Positions 36,491 to 44,649 of a stretch of 55,929 nt of DNA are shown piece by piece; position 1 is the first letter of the stretch; every line of letters begins with the position of its first letter. The notes under the pieces are model-generated. The model had not been told where the DNA came from. It saw only the letters and a list, made by a program, of their open reading frames with translations, and ran no database searches. The translations under genes were made by a program, and so were the position numbers. Location of the stretch: positions 1 through 55,929 of the forward strand of contig RXIV01000013.1 of NCBI GenBank assembly GCA_003989085.1. The letters are read 5' to 3'. This DNA comes from Candidatus Competibacteraceae bacterium. GTDB lineage: Bacteria > Pseudomonadota > Gammaproteobacteria > Competibacterales > Competibacteraceae.

Positions 36491-37321
36491 ATGAACATCA
36501 CATCCTGTTTTACCAAAGACCTGTTTCAAGGCAAGACCGTCTTTATCACCGGTGGCAGTAGCGGCATTAATCTCGGTATTGCCCGCAATTTTGCGGCAGT
36601 GGGAGCCAACCTCGGCATCGTTGGCCGGGCGCAGGAAAAGCTCGATGCGGCAGCGGCGGAACTGCGAGCGCTTGGGGCGCGGGTTTCGACCCATTCCGTT
36701 GACGTGCGCGACTACCCGGCACTGGAAAAAGCCATACAAAACTGCCGTGATGAACTGGGGCCGATGCACACCCTGATTTGCGGCGCCGCCGGTAATTTCC
36801 CACTCGCAGCGGAACAGATTAGCCCGAACGGCTTTAAGTCGGTGATTGATATTGACTTGATGGGTTCGTTTCACGCCTGCCTGGCCGGATTTGAACAACT
36901 CAAGGAAACCCAGGGCAATATTATTTTTATCTCCGCCGGACAGGCGTTCATGCCTTATGCCTTCCAGGCCCATGTTGGGGCGGCCAAAGCCGGGATTGAT
37001 CAGATGATGCGTAATCTGGCGCTGGAATGGGGCCGGTTTGGAATTCGTTGCAACAGCATTGCGCCAGGCCCGATTGAGGGCACCGAGGGCGTCCGCCGAC
37101 TGGTTCCCGCGGGCAGCGCCGACCAGCTGAAGAAGATGATCCCGTTGGGCCGGTTCGGCACCCCGGATGACATCGGCCAACTCAGTGTGTTTCTGGCTTC
37201 GCCGTTGGCGGCGTATATCACCGGGACGCTGGTGGTGGCTGATGGCGGCCAGAATTTGCCGGGTTCCGGGGCGTGGACGCAGTTGATCATGGCGGAAATG
37301 GCGAAAGCTGGAAAACCGTAG
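36491..37321 (+). CDS. SDR-family reductase, 2,4-dienoyl-CoA reductase (DECR)-like
   Basis: 276 residues of the short-chain dehydrogenase family. The NADP-binding motif is TGGSSGINLGIA (20-31). Most SDRs have YxxxK, but this one has HVGAAK (161-166): Lys166 is kept and the Tyr position is Val162. The same missing Tyr, with a similar HAGSAKA segment, is a feature of DECR2-type 2,4-dienoyl-CoA reductases, which use other residues. LEWGRFGIRCNSIAPGPI and TGTLVVADGGQNLP also fit. It probably reduces unsaturated acyl-CoA in fatty-acid breakdown. It is a single gene followed by a strong inverted repeat. Confidence 0.75.
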   Translation: MNITSCFTKDLFQGKTVFITGGSSGINLGIARNFAAVGANLGIVGRAQEKLDAAAAELRALGARVSTHSVDVRDYPALEKAIQNCRDELGPMHTLICGAAGNFPLAAEQISPNGFKSVIDIDLMGSFHACLAGFEQLKETQGNIIFISAGQAFMPYAFQAHVGAAKAGIDQMMRNLALEWGRFGIRCNSIAPGPIEGTEGVRRLVPAGSADQLKKMIPLGRFGTPDDIGQLSVFLASPLAAYITGTLVVADGGQNLPGSGAWTQLIMAEMAKAGKP

Positions 37322-37326
37322 TCATG

Positions 37327-37363
37327 CCACCCTAGCCTGGGTGCAATGCCCAGGCTAGGGTGG
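37327..37363. terminator. perfect 15-bp inverted repeat after the reductase gene
   Basis: CCACCCTAGCCTGGG and its exact complement flank a 7-nt loop (TGCAATG). It starts 5 bp after the stop codon, so it probably ends transcription or stabilises the transcript. The absence of a T run leaves open a repeat-element origin. Confidence 0.55.
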
Positions 37364-37508
37364 CGCGGTCTTGGATGCACTGCGGTCCTTGGCTGGGCTG
37401 TATTGTCAAAATTACGGCGCAATCTGTCATCATTGCGGCATACTATGGATCAGGTGATCGAAACCAAAATCAAAATTAAATCCGATCAGGAACCTATTCG
37501 ATCTATTC

Positions 37509-39455
37509 ATGCAAAGCCCGTCAACCGCCTTCCACGCCAAGTTACTGTACGCAGCGCTGTGTCTGATCCTCACCGTCGTGATGGCGCTGGAGCTGGCTGA
37601 TGCCTATCACAAGGCCAATGCCGCCGCTGAGGTTCGGGCGGAAAACACCGGTCACCTGATCAGCGAATGGCTGCGAAGCGCATTCCAGCTTTCCGACTAT
37701 CTGCTCCGTGATGTCATCAGCCATGTTGACCCGGACGAGCTGCAATTTCCCCATCCCGATCCGGCGCAGCAGGCGTGGCGCACCGTTTTCCTCCAGCGAA
37801 AAATGGCGACATTGCCGCATCTGACTAATCTGTTTCTGGCGAATGGTCAGGGTCTGGTAACGCACTCCGCCAGTCCAGCGCTGCCCCTGGGCTTTAACGC
37901 CAGCCGCCGCCCGTATTTTATGACGCTTCGGGATGACGCTTCAGTCGAAACACTGGTGTCTCCCATCTTCTGGTCCAAAGCCTACGGCAGCTTCCAGACC
38001 GCGCAAGTCCGGCGGATTCACGACGCGGCAGGCCAATTCGCAGGTATCGCCGGCGTCAACTTCAGCCTCGACTTCTTCAATCACTGGCTGGACCATATTC
38101 AGGTTGGGCCGCATGGCTCAGTCCTGATCATTGATAATCAAATGGCGCTGCTGGCCCGACGCCCGGCCCTGCTGGACGGCCAGATTGGGCAAACGGTTGA
38201 TGAACCGACCGTCAAGCATCTGATCGCTTCCAACCAGTCCGGCCTGGTTTTCACCATGATCTCCCCGTTGGATGGCATTCGCCGTGTCTTCAGTGTGCGC
38301 AAGGTCGAAGGATTGCCGTTCCTGCTGGTTGTTGGCGAGGCCAACGAGGATTTCCTGAGCGATTGGGAGCGCAAGTTGTGGGTCTACCTGATAGGCTGGA
38401 TCCTGATCGTGACCCTGGGACTGATGGCGCTGCGGGATTACTTGCAGATCCAGGAATATCAGGCCGCCTCGGTCGCCATGAACCGGAAATTGATCAGCGC
38501 CAATCAACAGCTTCACGCCGAGATTACCAAACGGACGCTGACCACGCAGGCCTTACGAACCAGTGAAGCCCTATATCGGCTGCTGGCCGAAAACGCTCGC
38601 GACGTGATCTTCCGCATCGGCTTGGTCCCGAAACGTCGCTTTATCTACGTCAGCCCGGCAGTGACTACCCTGACCGGCTACGCGCCCCAGGATTTTTACG
38701 CCAGCTTTACCTTGTGCCTCAAGTGCACCGATCCTGAAAACTACCCACTGCTTGCCACCCTGTTGATTGGGGAGACCAGTCCACTGGATCAAGTCGCCAT
38801 GCGCTGTATCCGCAAAGATGGCGCGATTCGTTGGATCGAGCAGCGTAGTACGCCGATTTTCGACGCCGCCGGACGGCTGATTGCCCTCGAAGGCATCATT
38901 CGCGACATCACCGAGCGCAAGTGTCTGGAAGATCAGTTGCGGGAGCAGGCTGCCACCGACGAACTGACCGGGCTGCACAATCGTCGTTTTTTCATGCAGG
39001 CGGGCTATCAGGAAATCGAACGCGCCCGCCGCTATGACCAGCCGCTGTCCCTGCTGATGATTGATGCCGATCATTTCAAGCAGATCAACGACCAGCACGG
39101 CCATGCCGTCGGCGATGAGACGCTGAAACGCCTGGCCTGGATGATTCGTGACACGGTGAGGGCAATGGACATTCCCGGCCGGTTGGGTGGCGAGGAATTC
39201 GCTGTGTTACTCCCTAACACCGACCTGGAAAGCGCTGCTGCTTTCGCCGAACGCCTGCGCCAGACTATCGAGCAGAACACGCTGGAATCGGGCCATCCAA
39301 GCCCGTCGATCACAGTGAGTATTGGCGTGACGGCTTATCATCCAACCTTGGCCAGCTTTGATGAATTGCTTCGGATCGCTGATGATGCGCTCTATCAGGC
39401 CAAGGAAAACGGTCGTAACCGCGTCATTCAAAAGGTGGAAATAGCGACCGCCTGA
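37509..39455 (+). CDS. membrane-bound diguanylate cyclase with CACHE-like sensor and PAS domain
   Basis: 648 residues. Membrane helix at about 10-30, then a periplasmic dCACHE/PDC-like sensor (about 35-290, with PYFMTLRD and SPIFWSKAYG), a second helix at about 295-315, a short coiled coil, one PAS domain with PAC segment (about 350-475; IRDITERK), and a C-terminal GGDEF domain. The active-site loop is GGEEF near residue 560, preceded by the RxxD inhibitory site (RAMD), so product inhibition is expected. Start 37509 (MQSPSTAFHAK) is a best guess. It makes cyclic di-GMP in response to an extracellular small molecule; no amino-acid-binding motif is certain. Confidence 0.9.
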   Translation: MQSPSTAFHAKLLYAALCLILTVVMALELADAYHKANAAAEVRAENTGHLISEWLRSAFQLSDYLLRDVISHVDPDELQFPHPDPAQQAWRTVFLQRKMATLPHLTNLFLANGQGLVTHSASPALPLGFNASRRPYFMTLRDDASVETLVSPIFWSKAYGSFQTAQVRRIHDAAGQFAGIAGVNFSLDFFNHWLDHIQVGPHGSVLIIDNQMALLARRPALLDGQIGQTVDEPTVKHLIASNQSGLVFTMISPLDGIRRVFSVRKVEGLPFLLVVGEANEDFLSDWERKLWVYLIGWILIVTLGLMALRDYLQIQEYQAASVAMNRKLISANQQLHAEITKRTLTTQALRTSEALYRLLAENARDVIFRIGLVPKRRFIYVSPAVTTLTGYAPQDFYASFTLCLKCTDPENYPLLATLLIGETSPLDQVAMRCIRKDGAIRWIEQRSTPIFDAAGRLIALEGIIRDITERKCLEDQLREQAATDELTGLHNRRFFMQAGYQEIERARRYDQPLSLLMIDADHFKQINDQHGHAVGDETLKRLAWMIRDTVRAMDIPGRLGGEEFAVLLPNTDLESAAAFAERLRQTIEQNTLESGHPSPSITVSIGVTAYHPTLASFDELLRIADDALYQAKENGRNRVIQKVEIATA

Positions 39456-39498
39456 TACCGGCTACAATGAGCGCATTTCACCGTAAGGACTCCCGATA

Positions 39499-40908
39499 AT
39501 GCGCTACCTCAGCACCCGAGGCGGCATGGCCTCCGCCACCTTTTCCGACATCCTGCTGGGCGGCCTGGCGCCTGATGGCGGCCTGACCCTGCCGGAATCC
39601 TACCCCACAGTGACCCCTGGCGAGCTGGTCAGTTGGCGTCACTTCTCCTATCCGCAACTGGCTTTCGCCCTCCTCAGTCGTTTTGCTGACGACATTCCCG
39701 CTGCTGATTTGCAAGCACTGATTGATAAAACCTACACGGTCGAGGCATTCCACAACACTGCAATCACTCCGGTGACGCCCTTACGCGATGGAGTTTGGCT
39801 GTTGGGTCTGGCCAATGGCCCGACTCTGGCGTTCAAGGATATCGCCCTGCAACTGCTCGGCAACCTGTTTGAAGCTGCGCTGCTCAACACCGGTGGGCAT
39901 CTCAATATTCTCGGCGCAACCTCCGGCGACACCGGATCCAGCGCCGAATACGCCCTGCGCGGCAAACGCGGCATCCGGGTGTTCATGTTGTCGCCGCACC
40001 AAAAAATGAGCCGGTTCCAGACCGCGCAGATGTTCTCGCTGCAAGATCCCAATATTTTCAATATCGCGGTGCGCGGCGTCTTCGACGATTGCCAGGATAT
40101 GGTTAAAGCGGTCAGCAATGACAGCGATTTCAAGACCCGTTACGCGATTGGCACGGTCAATTCGATTAACTGGGCGAGAGTTGCAGCGCAGATCGTTTAC
40201 TACTTCAAGGGCTGGCTGGCGGTGACGAGCCGCGCCGATCAGGAGGTTTCGTTTGCGGTACCGTCCGGCAATTTTGGCAACATCTGCGCCGGCTATATCG
40301 CCAAGCGGATGGGCTTGCCGATTCGCCGGCTGATTCTGGCGACCAATGAAAATAACGTGCTGGATGAGTTTTTCCGCACTGGCGTCTACCGGGTGCGGCC
40401 CACGGATCAGGTTGCCCAAACCAGTAGCCCATCGATGGACATTTCCAAGGCGTCCAATTTCGAGCGGTTCATCTTCGACATGGTGGAGCGCGATCCGGCA
40501 GTAGTGCGGGCGCTGTGGCAGCAGGTGGATACGCAGGGCTATTTTAATCTGTCCGCTACCCCGTATTTCCAGGCGGTGTGGGAATCGGGCTTCGTGACCG
40601 GCTCCAGCACCCATCAGGATCGTATGGCTACGATTCGGCGGGTGCACCAGGAATCCGGGATCATCATCGACACCCATACGGCGGATGGCGTGAAAGTGGG
40701 ACTCGAATACCGTGAGGAGGGAGTGCCCTTGCTGTGCCTGGAAACCGCCCTACCAGTCAAGTTTGAGGATTCGATTATCGAAGCTTTAGGGTGCCCGCCG
40801 GAACGCCCGTCCGGTTATGAAAATATCGAAACACTGCCGCAACGATTTATCGTCATGGACGCCGATGCGAGTGCAATCAAGGATTACATCGCGCACCACG
40901 CGAGTTGA
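39499..40908 (+). CDS. thrC: threonine synthase
   Basis: 469 residues, PLP-dependent. It begins MRYLSTRGGMASATFSD, typical of the ThrC subgroup in gammaproteobacteria. The PLP lysine is in PTLAFKDIALQ. LGATSGDTGSSAEYAL and the glycine-rich phosphate cradle SGNFGNICAGYIAKRMG follow. It converts O-phosphohomoserine to threonine. It is alone here; thrA and thrB are not adjacent. AAGGA lies about 8 bp before the ATG. Confidence 0.96.
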   Translation: MRYLSTRGGMASATFSDILLGGLAPDGGLTLPESYPTVTPGELVSWRHFSYPQLAFALLSRFADDIPAADLQALIDKTYTVEAFHNTAITPVTPLRDGVWLLGLANGPTLAFKDIALQLLGNLFEAALLNTGGHLNILGATSGDTGSSAEYALRGKRGIRVFMLSPHQKMSRFQTAQMFSLQDPNIFNIAVRGVFDDCQDMVKAVSNDSDFKTRYAIGTVNSINWARVAAQIVYYFKGWLAVTSRADQEVSFAVPSGNFGNICAGYIAKRMGLPIRRLILATNENNVLDEFFRTGVYRVRPTDQVAQTSSPSMDISKASNFERFIFDMVERDPAVVRALWQQVDTQGYFNLSATPYFQAVWESGFVTGSSTHQDRMATIRRVHQESGIIIDTHTADGVKVGLEYREEGVPLLCLETALPVKFEDSIIEALGCPPERPSGYENIETLPQRFIVMDADASAIKDYIAHHAS

Positions 40909-41173
40909 GCGGCAGGGCTACACTCAAATCAAGCCAACTGAAACCTTGAATCCGGAAGCGCCGCCATGACTGTTGCCCATTTCCAAGGTCATTCCTGCCC
41001 CGTCGGGATAAAGAGGCCGCTGCTCGGCGTGAGCGGATTTCGCCAACCCACTTCCCCCACCGGGATCACCCCAGCAACGGGCCGAAGCTGAACGCTGCTG
41101 GGCTAAAGCCACCCAGTGAGGCGCTCTGGGTGCTGATCTCGAGACCCTGCCCGCTGATAAAGGAGAGCATGAT

Positions 41174-42826
41174 ATGCCCGAACAACTGATCGACCGCACT
41201 CCGTCCGCACACTATCACTCGTTATTAATCAAGAACCTGCTTGACAATCCGGTGCGTCAGTTTCCTGATCAGGCGATTGTTTACGGCGATTTCAAGCGCC
41301 AGACTTACCGGGAAACCCGCGAGCGGATTGGCCGGCTGGCCAGTGGATTGGCTGGGCTGGGTGTCAAACGCGGCGACACGGTGGCGGTCATGGACTGGGA
41401 TAGCCACCGCTATCTGGAATGTTTTTTCGCCGTGCCGATGATGGGCGCGGTGCTGCACACCATTAACGTCCGTCTGTCCCCGGAGCAAATTCTCTACACC
41501 ATCAATCACGCCGAGGATGACGTGATTTTGGTCAACACCGAATTTTTGCCGATTCTGGAAACCATTCGCGACCGGCTCGAACCGGTCAAAAAGCTGGTGT
41601 TGCTGGATGACGCCGGCCAGCCCCCGGCGACCCGGCTGGACATCAGCACCGAGTACGAAGACTTGCTGGCGGCGGGCGATCCCGACTATAAATTCCCGGA
41701 GTTCTCCGAAGAAACCCGCGCTACCACCTTCTACACCACCGGTACCACCGGCCTGCCCAAGGGCGTCTATTTCAGCCACCGGCAACTGGTCATGCACACC
41801 CTGGCGATTGGCACCGCGCTGGCGGGACCCGGACAGGGCCGCTTCAACCGCGATGACGTATACCTGCCGATCACTCCGATGTTCCACGTCCACGCCTGGG
41901 GCATGCCCTATGTGGCGACGATGCTGGGCGTCAAGCAGGTTTATCCGGGTCGCTATGCGCCGGAGCATTTACTACGGCTGATTCAGCGCGAAAACGCTAC
42001 TTTTTCCCACTGTGTGCCAACCATCCTGCAAATGCTGCTGTCCAGTCCTCAAGTAGAAAAAACCGATCTGTCGCGCTGGAAGGTCATTATCGGCGGCGCC
42101 GCGTTGCCCAAAGTTCTGGCTAAACAGGCTCGTGATCGGGGCGTGGATATTTTCGCTGCTTACGGGATGTCGGAGACCTGCCCGATTCTGGTGTTCGCCC
42201 AACTCAAACCGCACATGCTGGACTGGGACGAGGAACGGCAACTAGAGATTCGTTGCAAGACCGGTCTGCCGATTCCGATGGTTGACTTGCGGATCGTCGA
42301 TGAAGAGATGAACGACCTGCCGCAGGATGGCGTTACACAGGGTGAAGTGGTGGTGCGCGCACCGTGGCTGACCCAGGGTTATCTCAAGGACCCCCGTGCT
42401 TCCGAAGCGTTGTGGCGCGGCGGCTATCTGCACACTGGCGATATTGGCGTGATTGATAGTGAAGGCTATCTGAAAATCACTGACCGCCTGAAAGACGTGA
42501 TCAAGACCGGCGGTGAATGGATCTCTTCGCTGGAGCTGGAGGATTTGATTCTCAAGCACCCGGCGGTCATAGAAGCGGCAGTGCTTGGCATTCCCGATCC
42601 GAAATGGGGTGAGCGGCCGCTGGCGCTGGTGGTTGCCAAACCAGAGCAGACTGTGGATGAAGCGACGATCCGGGCTTGGCTCCAAGACTTTGCTGATAAA
42701 GGCATTATTTCTAAATGGGGTATTCCCGACCGGGTGCTGTTCGTTGATGGCATTCCCAAAACCAGCGTCGGCAAGCTTAACAAAAAGGCGATGCGCGAGC
42801 AGTACTCGGAACTGATTCGGGGTTAG
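41174..42826 (+). CDS. long-chain-type acyl-CoA ligase (AMP-forming)
   Basis: 550 residues of the AMP-binding adenylating family. The P-loop-like motif is FYTTGTTGLPKGVYFSH, followed by AAYGMSETCP, GYLHTGDIGVIDSEGYLKITDR and the C-terminal lysine segment PKTSVGKLNKKAMRE. It activates a fatty or related acid with ATP and CoA. The length and motifs fit medium/long-chain ligases rather than acetyl-CoA synthetase. A strong AAGGAG lies about 12 bp before the ATG. A 265-bp gap from thrC shows no supported gene. Confidence 0.88.
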   Translation: MPEQLIDRTPSAHYHSLLIKNLLDNPVRQFPDQAIVYGDFKRQTYRETRERIGRLASGLAGLGVKRGDTVAVMDWDSHRYLECFFAVPMMGAVLHTINVRLSPEQILYTINHAEDDVILVNTEFLPILETIRDRLEPVKKLVLLDDAGQPPATRLDISTEYEDLLAAGDPDYKFPEFSEETRATTFYTTGTTGLPKGVYFSHRQLVMHTLAIGTALAGPGQGRFNRDDVYLPITPMFHVHAWGMPYVATMLGVKQVYPGRYAPEHLLRLIQRENATFSHCVPTILQMLLSSPQVEKTDLSRWKVIIGGAALPKVLAKQARDRGVDIFAAYGMSETCPILVFAQLKPHMLDWDEERQLEIRCKTGLPIPMVDLRIVDEEMNDLPQDGVTQGEVVVRAPWLTQGYLKDPRASEALWRGGYLHTGDIGVIDSEGYLKITDRLKDVIKTGGEWISSLELEDLILKHPAVIEAAVLGIPDPKWGERPLALVVAKPEQTVDEATIRAWLQDFADKGIISKWGIPDRVLFVDGIPKTSVGKLNKKAMREQYSELIRG

Positions 42827-42949
42827 GCGCTGCTGCCTGCTCTCGGCCTGAGTGGCGGCGCCTTGGCAGACTATGGTCGGGAAGCCTGCCCGACAGTCCT
42901 TGTTGCCGTGCTGGGAGGCGATCCAGTCGCTTATCAGAAAAGCACACGG

Positions 42950-42984
42950 AAAAGGGTTAGCCGCTATTCGCGGCTAACCCTTTT
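42950..42984. terminator. bidirectional intrinsic terminator
   Basis: AAAAGGGTTAGCCGC and its exact complement enclose the loop TATTC, giving a 15-bp stem with A and T runs on either side. On the plus strand it ends the acyl-CoA ligase transcript. On the minus strand it sits directly after the tRNA-Arg 3' end and was probably that tRNA's own terminator. Confidence 0.88.
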
Positions 42985-42988
42985 TGTC

Positions 42989-43042
42989 TGGCGCGCCCGG
43001 AGAGATTCGAACTCCCGACCCCTTGGTTCGTAGCCAAGTACT
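42989..43042 (-). tRNA. 3' fragment of tRNA-Arg (ACG): attachment site of the integrated element
   Basis: On the minus strand these 54 bases hold the anticodon arm (CTTGG CTACGAA CCAAG, anticodon ACG), the variable loop, the T arm with TTCGAAT, the 3' acceptor strand CGGGCGC, the discriminator and an encoded CCA. The D arm and 5' acceptor strand are missing; the sequence beyond 43042 is unrelated. A tRNA 3' portion without its 5' half is the usual scar at the far end of an integrated phage or island. In tRNA orientation the ligase side is the original downstream chromosome, so the element extends to the right. An intact tRNA-Arg should lie beyond the window. Confidence 0.88.
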
Positions 43043-43163
43043 GTCTGAAATTAACATTTAACATCAACCCTTTAACCGCGCCCGGTCGCGCCGTTAAGGA
43101 CTGAAATGGACAGGTTGAGCCGGCATCGCCACTGACTTCCGCACAAAATCCGGCACAGTTTCT

Positions 43164-43400
43164 TCACCCCACCGCGTGCTGTTCCACACACGCCAGCGCC
43201 TCGGCCAGCGAACGGGCCGGGAAGCCGTGTTGCGCATCCGGCCCCTGCCAGATCGCCACTTCTGCTTCGGGGTCAAACCACAGCCAGTTGCGGCCATTGG
43301 CGACCAGTTGCGCGGTCGGGGTCAACGCGGCGGCGGGCAAGCCCAACACCGTCGCAGTCTGTTCATTGAGCGGCCACGGTTCAAAACGGGAAGACCGCAT
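43164..43400 (-). CDS. small hypothetical protein of the element
   Basis: About 78 residues starting MRSSRFEPWPLNEQ. A start at 43400 is chosen because GGAG lies 8 bp upstream (TTGGAGACACTGCC). The sequence contains LVANGRNWLWFDPEAEVAIW and SLAEALACVEQHAVG. I recognise no family. It sits next to the attachment site, where such elements often carry small accessory genes. It and the next gene read the same way. Confidence 0.5.
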   Translation of the reverse strand: MRSSRFEPWPLNEQTATVLGLPAAALTPTAQLVANGRNWLWFDPEAEVAIWQGPDAQHGFPARSLAEALACVEQHAVG

Positions 43401-43436
43401 GGCAGTGTCTCCAATCGACAAGCATTTCCAATAGTT

Positions 43437-43658
43437 TTAGCCGTGTGGCGCGCCCAGCGCTCCGTAAGCATGGCGTTCCAGGACGACCCGCATATATTCC
43501 CCCACCGCCCGACTATCCGCACGGGCCAGTTGGGCTAAATCGTCATACAGCGATTCCGGCAGATGCAGCTTCACATCGCGGTCGCACTTGGCGCGACGGG
43601 GTTTTTCGGCGGCAGACGCCAGACGTAGTGGAGCATAAACGGCGGACTGTTCAGACAT
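43437..43658 (-). CDS. small ribbon-helix-helix-like protein
   Basis: About 73 residues starting MSEQSAVYAP. The C-terminal half reads DVKLHLPESLYDDLAQLA, then AVGEYMRVVLERHAYG, the strand-helix-helix pattern of CopG/Arc-type DNA-binding proteins. It is similar to the protein at 55175-55375 (AVGEYIRATLEAHVYG), so the two are paralogues within the same element. A role in transcriptional control of the element is likely but not shown. Confidence 0.6.
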   Translation of the reverse strand: MSEQSAVYAPLRLASAAEKPRRAKCDRDVKLHLPESLYDDLAQLARADSRAVGEYMRVVLERHAYGALGAPHG

Positions 43659-43708
43659 GGCGGCGGTTTCCGTGCAACGCCGCGCAGGTTGAGGGTGGCG
43701 TGGCCTCA

Positions 43709-43886
43709 ACTACCTAGCATAAAAGCTGGTGGGGGTTATTCGCGCCCGGCAAGCCGTGCCTTATTTTCCCCTCTCGACCACGCCCTCGGGGCGGTTCAAA
43801 AAGATTCACGTTCACTGCCCCAAAGTTTGGGGCAGTGAACGTGAATCACCGCTTTATCGGGGCGACAGCCGTTTATGCTAGGTAGT
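43709..43886. repeat. 178-bp segment bounded by 15-bp inverted repeats
   Basis: ACTACCTAGCATAAA at 43709-43723 and its exact complement at 43872-43886 bound a non-coding segment that contains a 45-bp perfect palindrome in its right half. No transposase is adjacent and no target duplication is clear. It may be a miniature mobile element or a replication or transfer origin. Confidence 0.65.
43803..43847. repeat. 45-bp perfect palindrome
   Basis: Two 22-bp arms (GATTCACGTTCACTGCCCCAAA and its exact complement) around a single central G. It would extrude as a cruciform or fold into a very stable hairpin in single-stranded DNA. No T run follows, so it is not a plain terminator. Confidence 0.9.
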
Positions 43887-44226
43887 AACGCCAAGGTAGG
43901 ACAGGACAAGGCGGGTGTCAATGTGGCTGGCAACAGGTAGGTAGATGGGTTACCGAAACGCCATAACCCGCAGTTGGTGGACGGTGGCGGCAGGCGCCAA
44001 ATGGCGCTTCAGCGCGTCTTTTTCGCGGAATTCAACGCGCAGGAAGGTTTGAGACAAGCTGCTGTTGGCGGGCTTCGTGAGGTTTATGGCGGAAAACGTG
44101 CAAACGTCGCCTGGAATGGTGAAAGTTTTTGGCTACACTGTTTGAAGTATAGAGCGGTAGCAGGACTATCGGGAAACCTTACGCTTCACCAACCAACATC
44201 TGTTTCAACTTGAAACATCGTGAAAC
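43887..44226. other. non-coding or uncertain stretch
   Basis: 340 bp after the palindromic segment. A 79-codon frame at 43974-44213 has no recognisable motif or ribosome site and is not accepted. A short direct repeat TGAAACATCGTGAAACATGG lies at 44209-44228, around the start of the next gene. Confidence 0.45.
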
Positions 44227-44526
44227 ATGGGCGCTCCGTCGGTGATGCAACAAATGCTGTGTTCGGCTCAAGGTGGCGGCGAGGTCATAACCGTTAAGCC
44301 ACCCAAACCCGGCGACAATAGCATCGCTGAATCTACCGCACGGATGAAAGCATTCTCCGGCGTTCTCAATAAGGATTGGGATAAGCAGGCCGAAATTGAC
44401 AAGGCGGAATGCGACCGACGGGCGGCGTTAGCTGCCGAAAATCGCAAAGCCCGCGCCGCTGAGGAACAAGCAGCGGCGCAACGCGCCACCGCCAACGCGA
44501 TTTGGGCAACCGGACGGCGTTATTGA
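44227..44526 (+). CDS. small coiled-coil phage-like hypothetical protein
   Basis: 99 residues. The second half is Ala/Glu/Arg-rich and helical (DKAECDRRAALAAENRKARA, then AEEQAAAQRATANAIW). Small proteins of this type occur among phage tail or accessory genes, but I cannot name a family. The ATG at 44227 lacks a clear ribosome site. It lies upstream of the defence block, 123 bp before the helicase-nuclease gene. Confidence 0.45.
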   Translation: MGAPSVMQQMLCSAQGGGEVITVKPPKPGDNSIAESTARMKAFSGVLNKDWDKQAEIDKAECDRRAALAAENRKARAAEEQAAAQRATANAIWATGRRY

Positions 44527-44649
44527 CCGCCATGCAAGCCCATGAGAACCGGATTCGGCAGCTGCTGGACTGTGGCCAGCGATTCATCGTCCGTTTGTGT
44601 TTTTTTCCATCCAGAATAAGGTGGTCTGCCATCAAATTAGGAAGCCTTC

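Noticed and set aside
37327..37363. Transposon end
   Set aside because: The 15-bp inverted repeat is a single short hairpin directly after a stop codon, with no transposase or second copy in the window.
40924..41199. 91-codon minus-strand frame between thrC and the acyl-CoA ligase
   Set aside because: Overlaps the ligase start and has no recognisable domain or ribosome site. A 41-codon plus-strand frame (40966-41091) is equally unsupported.
43078..43090. 5' acceptor strand of the tRNA-Arg near the fragment
   Set aside because: A GCGCCCG string occurs here, but on the plus strand. The minus-strand tRNA fragment would need it in the opposite orientation.
43974..44213. 79-codon plus-strand frame after the palindromic segment
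   Set aside because: Biased composition, no ribosome site, no family; a chance frame is more likely.
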